Shown here in pieces: positions 26,179-32,834 of a stretch of 35,830 nt of DNA. Position 1 is the first letter of the stretch; each line of letters starts with the position of its first letter. Both the position numbers and the translations under genes were made by a program. The notes beneath the pieces were generated by a model. The model saw nothing but the letters and a program-made list of their open reading frames with translations, was not told the origin of the DNA and made no database searches. This DNA comes from CAYMKL01 sp964390805 (GTDB lineage: Bacteria > Chloroflexota > Anaerolineae > VGOG01): assembly GCA_964390805.1 (NCBI GenBank), contig CAYMKL010000072.1, positions 1 to 35,830 of the forward strand, in the 5' to 3' direction.

Positions 26179-27227
26179 ATCACAATCTGTACTCTGCCCT
26201 TCTGTCCCTCCTTCCCCTCTATCTCAAACCTCACATCCAGGAATTGCTCTACCGCCCAAACGTTGGTCAGCAAGTGCTGGGTGATTTGGCAGGTGGTGAA
26301 AGCTGACGAGCCAGAGCCCAGGGCCAGGGGGAGAATCAACTGGTCAGCCAGGTGCTTGTCCAGGCAGGCACCGCTCTGGTGATAGGCGATGAATTCGCGG
26401 CAGGCTTCCTCGGCCACCTTCTCGGCAGGCTTGCCCCGCCTTCCCGCCGAGGAAAAGCCGGCCACTGCGTGGTCGTACTCTGCTACCAGGAAGACGACGG
26501 TGCCCTGGCCCGGCGAGGGGGCATCAACGATCTCAATCTGGGGGGTGAAGCCACGCTTCCGCAGGTATCCATCTGCTCGCTTCTTTTGCCTCTGGCCGAT
26601 GTGAGCGGGAAGGTTAGAGGTGGCGGAGATGCCCCAGAAGCGCTTCAGCTCGCCCCGTTCAACCAAATCCAGGCCAGAGAGATCGCTTTCCCCTCGGCCG
26701 CCGATGGCAGCGGTCATCTCTCCGCCGCCTATCGGGTACCAGCCCCACTTCTCGATCTCGGCTTTAGCTTCCAGGCCCATGCGCGCCAAAGTAGGCAAAT
26801 AGACGTGCTTGAGGTAGTGGAAGGGGGGGCTCCAGGCCACGTGGGTGCCGCCGCATAAGGTCAGGCGGGATTGACCAGGAGCGAGGGCCAGGGGCAAAGA
26901 AAGGGTCTGGAAGACAAGGCTGGTTGCGCCCGCGCTGCCGCCCTTGCGGGCCTGGGCTACGTCGAAAGAGTATTTCCCAGCCCGGGGCGGTGACTGAGGC
27001 GCGAGGGTCAAGGTCAGGGAACCCAAATCCGCACCCTCTAGCTCGGCATCGCAGACCTGAGCTATGGCCCAAACCCCTGTTAGGTGCTGGGCCTGGAGAC
27101 CCGGCTTACGCCGTTTAGCGCGGATGTTCTCAATGCGAATGGGTTCGCCGAGGAGAGCGGAAAGGGTCAGTGAAGTGCGCAAGACCTGCCCGCCTCCCTC
27201 TCCATAAGCGCCGTTGATGACGATCAT
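26175..27227 (-). CDS. rtcA: RNA 3'-terminal phosphate cyclase
   Basis: 350 residues, the usual length. It converts RNA 3'-phosphate to 2',3'-cyclic phosphate with ATP through an enzyme-AMP intermediate. The start INGAYGEGGGQVLRTSLTLSALLGEPIRIENIRAKRRKPGLQAQHLT is the family hallmark. GGTHVAWSPPFHYLKHVYLP and the C-terminal LADQLILPLALGSGSSAFTTCQITQHL carry the region of the catalytic His (CLDKHLADQL, about 309). AGGTGA precedes the ATG. No RtcB ligase or RtcR regulator is in the window. It lies 194 bp upstream of the RAMP operon in the same direction. A functional link is possible, since Cas6/Cas7 nucleases leave such RNA ends, but it could be accidental. Confidence 0.93.
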   Translation of the reverse strand: MIVINGAYGEGGGQVLRTSLTLSALLGEPIRIENIRAKRRKPGLQAQHLTGVWAIAQVCDAELEGADLGSLTLTLAPQSPPRAGKYSFDVAQARKGGSAGATSLVFQTLSLPLALAPGQSRLTLCGGTHVAWSPPFHYLKHVYLPTLARMGLEAKAEIEKWGWYPIGGGEMTAAIGGRGESDLSGLDLVERGELKRFWGISATSNLPAHIGQRQKKRADGYLRKRGFTPQIEIVDAPSPGQGTVVFLVAEYDHAVAGFSSAGRRGKPAEKVAEEACREFIAYHQSGACLDKHLADQLILPLALGSGSSAFTTCQITQHLLTNVWAVEQFLDVRFEIEGKEGQKGRVQIVI

Positions 27228-27250
27228 CGTCGCTCACCTGCTACTGTGCT

Positions 27251-27362
27251 TGTCATTACGAGCCCCTCGATGCCTCAGGATAAACTCCGCGAAGCAATCT
27301 CCCGCCTTCAAATGCAAGCAATGGTGGGGATTGCTTCGCCACTGCGTTCCTCGCAATGACAC
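27251..27362. repeat. REP-like inverted pair (CATTGCGAG / CGAAGCAATC family), copy 2
   Basis: Left arm TGTCATTACGAGCCC to CGAAGCAATC; right arm GGGGATTGCTTCGCC to TCGCAATGACAC. Same design as 1803-1893. It lies upstream of rtcA. Confidence 0.7.
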
Positions 27363-27394
27363 TATCTGAACGGTTATCTGCAACCGATGTAAAT

Positions 27395-27422
27395 ACCATA
27401 CCACATTATCCCCAGAAGTCAA
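27395..27422 (-). promoter_or_regulatory. Possible rtcA promoter
   Basis: On the minus strand: TTGACT (27417-27422), 16 bp, TATGGT (27395-27400). Moderate match only. Confidence 0.35.
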
Positions 27423-27423
27423 A

Positions 27424-27462
27424 TTGACTCTTTTTGCGCCGAATCCTACTATAGTGTATAAT
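27424..27462 (+). promoter_or_regulatory. Possible promoter of the Flp pilin gene
   Basis: TTGACT (27424-27429) with TATAGT (27450-27455, 20-bp spacer) or TATAAT (27457-27462, too far for this -35). The -35 is the mirror image of the rtcA one, forming AGTCAA-A-TTGACT around 27423. Confidence 0.35.
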
Positions 27463-27503
27463 TAGGGCAGTGTACCTTTACCACCTGAACAGGAGGTCAA
27501 GAG

Positions 27504-27656
27504 GTGAGACCATCTCTATCGCGTGAAGAAGGACAGGGGCTTATCGAGTATGCCCTGATCATAGTTTTGGTGGCCATCATCGTCATCGCCATCTTGTTGT
27601 TGATGAGCGACGTGATCCAAGACTGGTTGAACCAGCTCATGAACTTCATCAGTTAG
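27504..27656 (+). CDS. Flp/Fap-type pilin
   Basis: A 50-residue protein read directly from the sequence, start GTG 27504 with AGGAGG in front. It begins with RPSLSREEGQGLIEYALII, in which EEGQGLIEYAL is the class III (Flp) prepilin motif: cleavage after Gly, then a Glu five residues into the mature part and a Tyr next to it. A hydrophobic helix follows (IVLVAIIVIAILLLM), then a short polar end (DVIQDWLNQLMNFIS). Flp pilins form thin adhesive or twitching pili assembled by the Tad machinery (TadA, TadB, TadC, prepilin peptidase), none of which is in the window. comF follows 24 bp on. Confidence 0.85.
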   Translation: MRPSLSREEGQGLIEYALIIVLVAIIVIAILLLMSDVIQDWLNQLMNFIS

Positions 27657-27679
27657 CTCGTTGTCTTCGCGCCCTCAGC

Positions 27680-28444
27680 GTGGGTCCGCTGCTTTTTCCT
27701 CAGTTTGTAGTCCCTAAAGCTTGGCAGGCCAAGGGTAACTTGACCGCTGTAGACCTGGTGCGGGAAATCAAAAGAGGTCTCCTGGATTTGCTGTTCCCTC
27801 CTCGTTGCGCAAGCTGTCGAGAGATGGGCAGTTTACTCTGTGCCAAGTGCCGCGATGAGTTCGAGTTGATCGAACCACCCCTCTGCCCCCACTGTGGTCG
27901 CCCCAGGCCCAATGGCCGCCTCTGTCCCCTTTGCCAACGCGACCCTCTGCGAATAAGCGGCGTTCGTGCTGTGGCCTACTTTGATGGAACCCTGCGCGAG
28001 GCCATTCATGGCTTTAAGTACTCCAATCTACAGGATTTGGCCATTCCCTTGGGCCAGTTGATGAGCGACTATTGGGAGAAGAGCCCTCTCCCTGCTGAAG
28101 TAATCGTCCCCGTGCCCTTGCACCCAGACCGGCTGCGCGAGCGTGGCTACAACCAGGCCACTCTCCTGGCCAAAGAGCTTGGGAAAAGCATCGGGCTACC
28201 CGTCTCAGAGAGCGGGCTGGTGCGCGTGCGAGCCACTCGCCCTCAAGTGGAATTGGGTGCTCAAGAGCGCAAGGAGAACGTGCATGACGCCTTCCGCTGC
28301 TCAAACGCGGAGTTGAAGGGGAAACGAGTCCTACTGATTGACGATGTTTGCACCACCGGCGCCACGTTGGAGGCTTGTAGCATCGCCCTGCGGCAGGTTG
28401 GCGCTCGCTCCGTCTGGGCCTTTACCTTGGCCAGGGCCAGATGA
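27680..28444 (+). CDS. ComF family phosphoribosyltransferase-like protein
   Basis: Up to 254 residues. The N-terminal zinc-finger part has four CxxC pairs (CASC, CAKC, CPHC, CPLC). The central GVRAVAYFDGTLREAIHGFKY and VPVPLHPDRLRERGYNQATLLAKEL are typical of ComF. The PRPP-binding motif VLLIDDVCTTGAT is near 216-228. ComF takes part in uptake of transforming DNA in naturally competent bacteria. The GTG at 27680 has no ribosome binding site; a GTG at 27758 (before REIKRGLLDLLFPP) would give a more usual length. The preceding pilin gene could mean shared transcription, though comF is found in many contexts. Confidence 0.85.
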   Translation: MGPLLFPQFVVPKAWQAKGNLTAVDLVREIKRGLLDLLFPPRCASCREMGSLLCAKCRDEFELIEPPLCPHCGRPRPNGRLCPLCQRDPLRISGVRAVAYFDGTLREAIHGFKYSNLQDLAIPLGQLMSDYWEKSPLPAEVIVPVPLHPDRLRERGYNQATLLAKELGKSIGLPVSESGLVRVRATRPQVELGAQERKENVHDAFRCSNAELKGKRVLLIDDVCTTGATLEACSIALRQVGARSVWAFTLARAR

Positions 28445-28475
28445 ATAAGCAACAAGACAAGAAAGGAGATGTCAA

Positions 28476-29018
28476 ATGCAGTTGATGATCCAGGGCAAGA
28501 ACATTGAGGTGACCGATCGTTTAGAAGATTACATTGAGAGGAAAGTGGGCAAGCTGGACCGCTATTTGCCCACCATAACCGAGGCGCGGATGGAACTCTC
28601 CGTTGAGGGCGCCAAGAGCGCGAAGGATCGCCAGGTGGCCCAGTTGACCGTGCGGGGCAAGGGTACGCTTCTGCGAGCCGAGGAAAGAACCGCTGACATG
28701 TTCACTTCCATTGATGCTGTCGTGGACAAAATGTACCGCCAGATTATCCGCTACAAGGGCAAGCGCTATGGCCGGGGCCGTGGCCCAGGCGAGGCGCCGC
28801 CGGTGGAAGTGGACGAGTTTGAGGAGGAGGTGGCGCCCCACATCGTTCGAACTAAGCGTTTCCAGGTGGCTCCTATGGATGAAGAGGAGGCCGTCGAGCA
28901 GATGGAGCTCCTGGGCCACGACTTCTTCGTTTTCTTCAACGTCAACACCAGTGAGGTGAACGTCATTTATCGTCGCAAGGACGGCGACTACGGGCTGATC
29001 GAGCCGGAGCTGACGTAG
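28476..29018 (+). CDS. hpf: Ribosome hibernation promoting factor, long form
   Basis: 180 residues. The N-terminal HPF/YfiA domain (1 to about 105: MQLMIQGKNIEVTDRLEDYI, KVGKLDRYLP, AEERTADMFTSIDAVVDKMYRQI) binds the 30S decoding site. A basic linker (RYKGKRYGRGRGPGEAPPVE) leads to the C-terminal dimerisation domain (VRTKRFQVAPMDEEEAVEQMELL to NVIYRRKDGDYGLIEP). Long HPF dimerises 70S ribosomes into inactive 100S particles in starved cells. AAAGGAG precedes the ATG. It lies 31 bp after comF and is probably cotranscribed with it. Confidence 0.93.
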   Translation: MQLMIQGKNIEVTDRLEDYIERKVGKLDRYLPTITEARMELSVEGAKSAKDRQVAQLTVRGKGTLLRAEERTADMFTSIDAVVDKMYRQIIRYKGKRYGRGRGPGEAPPVEVDEFEEEVAPHIVRTKRFQVAPMDEEEAVEQMELLGHDFFVFFNVNTSEVNVIYRRKDGDYGLIEPELT

Positions 29019-29042
29019 ACGCCAAACTGCTGTTGGGCGAGA

Positions 29043-29076
29043 TCTCTGACCGAGCCCTCTTCGCCTCGGTCGGAGA
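29043..29076 (+). terminator. Stem-loop after hpf
   Basis: Arms 29043-29054 and 29065-29076 pair over 12 bp (one G-U) with a 10-nt loop. No U-run follows, so read-through to the phosphatase gene is likely. A degenerate duplicate GCGATCA-AAGAGAAG lies at 29082-29114. Confidence 0.4.
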
Positions 29077-29123
29077 CCTTCGGCGATCAAAAGAGAAGTC
29101 GCGATCAGAAGAGAAGCCAGCAA

Positions 29124-29585
29124 ATGAAGACCATACTTATCGTCTGCACGGGCAACATCTGCCGTTCGCCTATGGCTATGGGGCTCTTGCAGGAGAAGCT
29201 GCGTAAAGAGGGGCTGGAGGGAGAGTGCAGGGTACACTCGGCGGGCGTGTGGGGGCTGAAGAGCCAATCACCCTCGACATACTCTCGCCAGATGATGGCG
29301 GAGCGAGGCATTGACATCAGCGGCCACCTCAGCCACGACCTCACTGCGGAGGATGTGGAGGAGGCCGATCTCATCCTGACCATGGAACGGGGTCAGGCCG
29401 AGGCCATCAGCCTGGAATCCCCTAAACATGCTCACAAAGTCTATATGCTGAGCGAGATGATCGGGCGGCATTACGATATAGGTGATCCCTACGGTGGCCC
29501 TTTGTATGAATACCGCCAGTGTGCCAACGAGATCGAAAGGCTTGTCGAGGAGGGCTATCCGCGAATCATGGAGCTGGTGGGTTGA
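29124..29585 (+). CDS. Low-molecular-weight protein-tyrosine phosphatase family
   Basis: 153 residues. The P-loop C8-TGNIC-R14-S is the CX5R phosphate-binding motif, and the general-acid Asp is D121 in DPYGG. The fold elements VHSAGVWG and HLSHDLTAEDVEEADLILTMERGQ are as in the LMW-PTP/Wzb/ArsC-like superfamily. Substrates are phosphotyrosine or phosphoarginine proteins in known members; here unknown. The context (hpf before, terminator after) gives no clear partner. There is AGAGAAGCC before the ATG, a weak ribosome binding site. Confidence 0.88.
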   Translation: MKTILIVCTGNICRSPMAMGLLQEKLRKEGLEGECRVHSAGVWGLKSQSPSTYSRQMMAERGIDISGHLSHDLTAEDVEEADLILTMERGQAEAISLESPKHAHKVYMLSEMIGRHYDIGDPYGGPLYEYRQCANEIERLVEEGYPRIMELVG

Positions 29586-29599
29586 GTCAGATAGGAGAC

Positions 29600-29730
29600 T
29601 AGCGCCGGCTGAGTAGGAGCGGAGCGACGTATCGAAGCCAAGCGGGTTGGCCCTTAGACCCGCTCGCTGGTCTCGATACGCTGCGCACTCGACCGACGCT
29701 TGGCCTGAGCCCAGTCGAAGGGCTCGCTGG
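29600..29730. repeat. Dispersed-repeat cluster including 24-bp element copy 6
   Basis: A GCTGAGTAGGAGCGGAGCG ... GTCTCGATACGCTGCGC inverted arrangement (29609-29680) followed by TTGGCCTGAGCCCAGTCGAAGGG-like sequence at 29700-29722. No coding potential. Confidence 0.5.
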
Positions 29731-29770
29731 CCTCTCAATGGCTAACCTGACAATCGTGCTCACGAAAGTC

Positions 29771-29800
29771 AAAGGGGAGACCTTCAGTGGTCTCCCCTTT
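29771..29800. terminator. Bidirectional terminator between phosphatase and HNH genes
   Basis: Perfect 12-bp stem AAAGGGGAGACC (29771-29782) with its complement (29789-29800) and a 6-nt loop. T-rich on both exits, as expected between convergent genes. Confidence 0.8.
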
Positions 29801-29813
29801 CTCATCTCTCCTC

Positions 29814-30329
29814 TCACCATCCTGCGATGAACTGCTCCCACTCTTGGTTGTCCTCCACGTATCGGCCGAAGAGGTACCTGCTTGTGGCTCGGGGCTCGTG
29901 GGGGCGTTGCAGCAACTGCATGTGGACCTCCTGGAGAGTCCGGCCGCCCTTTCGACGGTTGCAGTCTGGGCAGGCGCTCACCAGGTTCTCCCAATGATGC
30001 TGTCCACCATGATGGCGCGGGATGATGTGATCAACGGTCAAGCTCTTTGATTGACGACCGCAATACTGGCAGGTGTAGTTATCTCGCCGGAAGATCTCTT
30101 TCTTAGTGAGCTTCACCCTGGGGCGAGGCCGCCTGATCATATAGATCAGCTTTATCACCGAGGGGCATAGAAAGGTGGTGGAAGGGGTGCGGATGACCCC
30201 TCGGCTGTTCTCCAGAACCTCAGCCTTGCCCACCACGACCAGGGTCATGGCCCTCTTGACGTTGCAGACATTCAGCGGTTCGTAGTTTAGGTTGAGGACA
30301 AGAACTGGGGAATGTAACAGACCTCTCAA
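29814..30329 (-). CDS. HNH endonuclease
   Basis: 171 residues from TTG 30329, preceded by GGGAGG at good spacing. The zinc-held beta-beta-alpha metal core is complete: CQYC (87-90), DH (100-101), HH (106-107), N115, CPDC (120-123), NRRKGG. The N-terminal 75 residues (VLVLNLNYEPLNVCNVKRAMTLVV) are typical of a widespread standalone HNH family that occurs outside restriction systems. Role unknown; DNA nicking or cutting is inferred from the motif. No methyltransferase, integrase or phage gene lies beside it. Its own promoter is visible at 30363-30391. Confidence 0.88.
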   Translation of the reverse strand: MRGLLHSPVLVLNLNYEPLNVCNVKRAMTLVVVGKAEVLENSRGVIRTPSTTFLCPSVIKLIYMIRRPRPRVKLTKKEIFRRDNYTCQYCGRQSKSLTVDHIIPRHHGGQHHWENLVSACPDCNRRKGGRTLQEVHMQLLQRPHEPRATSRYLFGRYVEDNQEWEQFIAGW

Positions 30330-30362
30330 CCGAGCCTCCCTTGGTTCTCAAATCTGTTGCCG

Positions 30363-30391
30363 ATTATAACACAGTCTTTCAATTAGGTCAA
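30363..30391 (-). promoter_or_regulatory. Sigma-70-type promoter of the HNH gene
   Basis: On the minus strand: TTGACC (30386-30391), 17 bp, TATAAT (30363-30368), 34 bp before the start codon. Confidence 0.7.
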
Positions 30392-30954
30392 AACTTGTTC
30401 TTCCACAACCAGGGGCTTCGGTCTTAGCTTTACATCTTCGTCATTGCACCTCTTTGGTCTTGGTAAATGCGTCAAACCTATCGTCTAGCCGCATTCTCCG
30501 GCCAAATTCGGTACAAGTGGTCCCCCTCCTGCGCTTCGCTGGCCTACTACCGGCCTCTATGTTGGTGTAGAACGCGGGGAAGAAGAGGTCGCTGAAAACC
30601 GTCAAGGCTTTGGCTTGTGGTGGGTCAAGACCTTTCTCACCGATATCGGGGCACAACTCGAGTTGCTTGAGAGCGAACTTGACAAAGGGAGCACTTTTGT
30701 GGTAAGATTACTGCAAGTTGTTGGTCAATGAACAACCATCTGTGCGCGGAGAATTGTCGTATAATATCATTCGTGGGGTGCTGCTATCTCAGTTTCCTAC
30801 TCACCGCGCCACCGAACACTTTAGCGGAAGATCACTGGCATCTGCGCGAATTTCATCCAAGATTCACGCAATTTTCACAGAATCTTACACTATCCGCGGT
30901 CCAACTGTGATATAACAATACTAGTTCTGATGTTTTCTGTGGGTTGTGCCTATC
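30392..30954. other. Intergenic stretch with one possible plus promoter
   Basis: TTGACA (30679-30684), 18 bp, TAAGAT (30703-30708) points rightwards. A 60-codon frame from ATG 30728 with a hydrophobic start (IISFVGCCYLSFLL) follows but has no ribosome binding site. Nothing else is recognised. Confidence 0.35.
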
Positions 30955-30999
30955 TATAAAGAAAAGAGGCGCATTGCCTGGTAAGCCTAGCGCCTCTTT
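30955..30999 (-). terminator. Terminator of the predicted small RNA
   Basis: 10-bp perfect stem (30990-30999 with 30963-30972) and on the minus strand a TTTTCTTT tail. Confidence 0.65.
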
Positions 31000-31048
31000 C
31001 AAGCGAACACGAAGAACGAGGGTTGGAGTCCCTTGCGTTCCTCGCATC
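30956..31048 (-). ncRNA. Predicted small RNA of about 93 nt
   Basis: Bounded by a promoter (31055-31083) and a terminator (30955-30999) on the minus strand. The body folds into a long hairpin: GCGAG with TTCGC outside, GAACG with CGTTC inside, then AGGG with CCCT around ACTCCAA. No ribosome binding site; the ATG at 31047 would be almost leaderless and its frame runs through the terminator. Not matched to a known RNA family from memory. Confidence 0.5.
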
Positions 31049-31097
31049 CGCCATATTGTAGCACAAACTTGGAATTAGTGCAAGCGGAACGCAAGGG
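31030..31097. repeat. 12-bp inverted repeats flanking a promoter (possible invertible segment)
   Basis: CCCTTGCGTTCC at 31030-31041 and its exact complement at 31086-31097, 44 bp apart. The space between holds the small-RNA promoter. The left arm is also part of the small-RNA hairpin. Confidence 0.55.
31055..31083 (-). promoter_or_regulatory. Promoter of the predicted small RNA
   Basis: On the minus strand: TTGCAC (31078-31083), 17 bp, TACAAT (31055-31060). Confidence 0.6.
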
Positions 31098-31121
31098 CCC
31101 TCTCGAAGACAAGGGGGCAAA

Positions 31122-31346
31122 ATGGGCAAGAGCAAATCACTAGGCTTGAAACTCGAGATGAGAGATGGGCGAACAAAGCTCTATTTGCGTATCTCGGCGG
31201 GAGACAACCCCTTGCTTGAGCTTCGCATTAACGTGCCAACTAAACCCTTCATTGCTTTCATTACTTCCACGTCTGTGGTTGCTGAGTTGGTGAGCCGTTA
31301 CCCTCAGATCACGGCTATCCTTCAAACTGCAGTCGGCGGAGGCTGA
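31122..31346 (+). CDS. Small hypothetical protein
   Basis: 74 residues, family not recognised. It begins MGKSKSLGLKLEMRDGRTKL, has several short strands (LYLRISAG, LLELRINVP, FIAFITSTS) and ends in a helix (VVAELVSRYPQITAILQTAV). AAGGGGGC precedes the ATG. No promoter is visible in the present orientation, but the promoter between the inverted repeats at 31030-31097 would drive this gene if the segment were inverted. No further gene follows before the convergent glycosyltransferase; 31347-31530 holds nothing recognised. Confidence 0.5.
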   Translation: MGKSKSLGLKLEMRDGRTKLYLRISAGDNPLLELRINVPTKPFIAFITSTSVVAELVSRYPQITAILQTAVGGG

Positions 31347-31530
31347 CCTTTTGCAACCTATATTGGGGTTTGCCCTAGGGGAGCAAGGGGAGGGAAGGAC
31401 GCGGGTCAATTCGATGGCTGAAATCTCGCCCTTTGCTCTCAGGCGTGCGGAGGAGAGCTAATCTCTGCCTGAATGCTAGGTTGGGTCAGGCCGACGTTCG
31501 TTCCATTCCAGCAACCTGGAACAGACGCTC

Positions 31531-32283
31531 CTATTGCCACAGCTGCCTTAGGCGCACGTACATCACAAAAGTATAGTAAGCCATCAAGAGGCTCAGGAGC
31601 AGTCCGTGAAAGCCGTCCTTGTAGCCCCCCAGCGAGATGTAGCGCCGCCTGAGCTCCCTGAGGGGCTGCAAGATGAAGTTGTGGGGCCTGGGGCGGACAC
31701 CCTGGTCAAACAGAATCTTAGCCTCGTAGTCAGTGTAGCGATTCTGCCTCTCGACGAATTGGGCCACGGTGTTGTAGTTGTAGTGAATCAGCGGATTCTC
31801 TAAATACCCCTCCTCACCGTCCAGGATGACGATCTCGTGGACTTCCCGCTTGGGATCATAGCGGGCCTGGCCATGCCGCAGGAGACGCAGTTGATAGTCA
31901 GGATACCAGCCGGCGTGGCGGATCACCCGTCCGAAGATATGATTATGTCGCGGAACCCACCAGCCCGACCGCGACGCATCCTGGATGACCCGACGTATCT
32001 CGGCCGCCAACTCCGGTGTGCCTCGCTCGTCGGCATCAACGAAGAAGACCCAGTCGCTATCAACCGCATCCAATGCGGCGTTGCGTTGCTGGGCGAAGTT
32101 CTGGAAAGGATGCTGGAAAACCGTCGCTCCCGCCTCTCGCGCAACCTCCACCGTCCTATCCCGGCTGAAGGAATCGAACACCACCACCTCATCGGCCCAT
32201 TGCGCACTGGCGATGCAGTCGGCGATATTCTTCTGTTCGTTTTTGGTGAGGATGATGACGCTTAGCTTTGACTTTTTCTTCAT
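31531..32283 (-). CDS. Family 2 glycosyltransferase
   Basis: 250 residues from ATG 32283 (a GTG at 32286 is also possible). GT-A fold: LSVIILTKNEQKNIADCI at the start, the DAD metal-binding motif at 83-85 (FFVDADER) and GWYPDYQLRLLRHGQARYD. It resembles WaaE/KdtX-type beta-1,4-glucosyltransferases that act on surface polysaccharide or lipid-linked sugars. The C-terminal LLLSLLMAYYTFVMYVRL is a probable membrane-attached helix. The start shares TGATG with the KTSC gene stop, so the two are coupled. A second family 2 enzyme lies 0.55 kb away in the same direction. Donor and acceptor are unknown. Confidence 0.88.
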   Translation of the reverse strand: MKKKSKLSVIILTKNEQKNIADCIASAQWADEVVVFDSFSRDRTVEVAREAGATVFQHPFQNFAQQRNAALDAVDSDWVFFVDADERGTPELAAEIRRVIQDASRSGWWVPRHNHIFGRVIRHAGWYPDYQLRLLRHGQARYDPKREVHEIVILDGEEGYLENPLIHYNYNTVAQFVERQNRYTDYEAKILFDQGVRPRPHNFILQPLRELRRRYISLGGYKDGFHGLLLSLLMAYYTFVMYVRLRQLWQ

Positions 32284-32507
32284 CACCGCCGTCGGCGCGA
32301 GACTCGGTAGTAGGGATAAACATCAATGATGTTGGCCCGCATGTATCGCCCTTTCGACTCGGCGTTCATCAGGCCTTCGTACTCTTCTGGGGGCACATCC
32401 TCGTAGCGATAGATACGGCCACTATTGAAGACAACCTCCAGTGTCTGAGTCTCGGCGTCATAGCCGACGGCGTGAATCATGCTGGATTCGACAGTTATCA
32501 GTTTCAT
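32283..32507 (-). CDS. KTSC domain protein
   Basis: 74 residues. The whole chain fits the KTSC domain (PF13619): SSMIHAVGYDAETQTLEVVFNSGRIYRYEDVPPEEYEGLMNA, then SKGRYMRANI. The domain also occurs at the end of some lysyl-tRNA synthetases, and as a single small protein its role is unknown. GGAG stands upstream of the ATG. The stop is coupled to the glycosyltransferase by TGATG. The C-terminus is unusually basic (RRRR). Confidence 0.8.
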   Translation of the reverse strand: MKLITVESSMIHAVGYDAETQTLEVVFNSGRIYRYEDVPPEEYEGLMNAESKGRYMRANIIDVYPYYRVSRRRR

Positions 32508-32834
32508 TGGCCTACTCCTCTCCTTGGCAGAATAGGGCGTTCCGGAAGTTGACAGACCATCCGTTTCTTGCCGCAGATTTGCTGCCGGACACTTTTTCGG
32601 CAGGATGGTTTTGCTAGCCGCTGCTTGAGTTTTTTCGCCACGAATTGCACGAATTTCACTAGTCTTTGTCTCCCCTTCGTGTCAATTCGTGAAACCTGTC
32701 CTGAGCTAGTCGAAGGGTTCGTGGCAGAATAGAAGAGTGTCCGGTAGTGAAACCGCAGAGTGCGCGGAGATAGTCTCCCGGTTGAGTGTTGCTGAATTGG
32801 TTGCAGCTCCAATATGACAACGAATCGGGGGGAT
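32508..32834. other. Noncoding stretch with nested repeats
   Basis: Contains CCACGAATTGCACGAATTTC and GTGTCAATTCGTG repeat remnants, with a 24-bp dispersed element at 32694-32717 (ACCTGTCCTGAGC and TAGTCGAAGGG). TTCGTG stands on both sides of that element. No ORF is supported. Confidence 0.5.
32694..32717. repeat. 24-bp dispersed element, copy 7
   Basis: Exactly 24 bp as in copies at 294 and 12121. It is flanked by direct TTCGTG hexamers (32686-32691 and 32718-32723). Confidence 0.65.

Noticed and set aside
28521..29267. 248-codon minus frame opposite hpf and the phosphatase start
   Set aside because: Antisense to two well-recognised genes; no motif and no ribosome binding site.
30441..30656. 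71-codon minus frame
   Set aside because: No ribosome binding site, no domain, composition like intergenic DNA.
30728..30910. 60-codon frame with a hydrophobic N-terminus
   Set aside because: A possible promoter lies upstream, but there is no ribosome binding site and the rest of the chain looks random.
30956..31048. Small RNA considered as a tRNA
   Set aside because: No T-arm consensus (GTTCRAATC) and no cloverleaf pairing; the fold is a single hairpin plus terminator.
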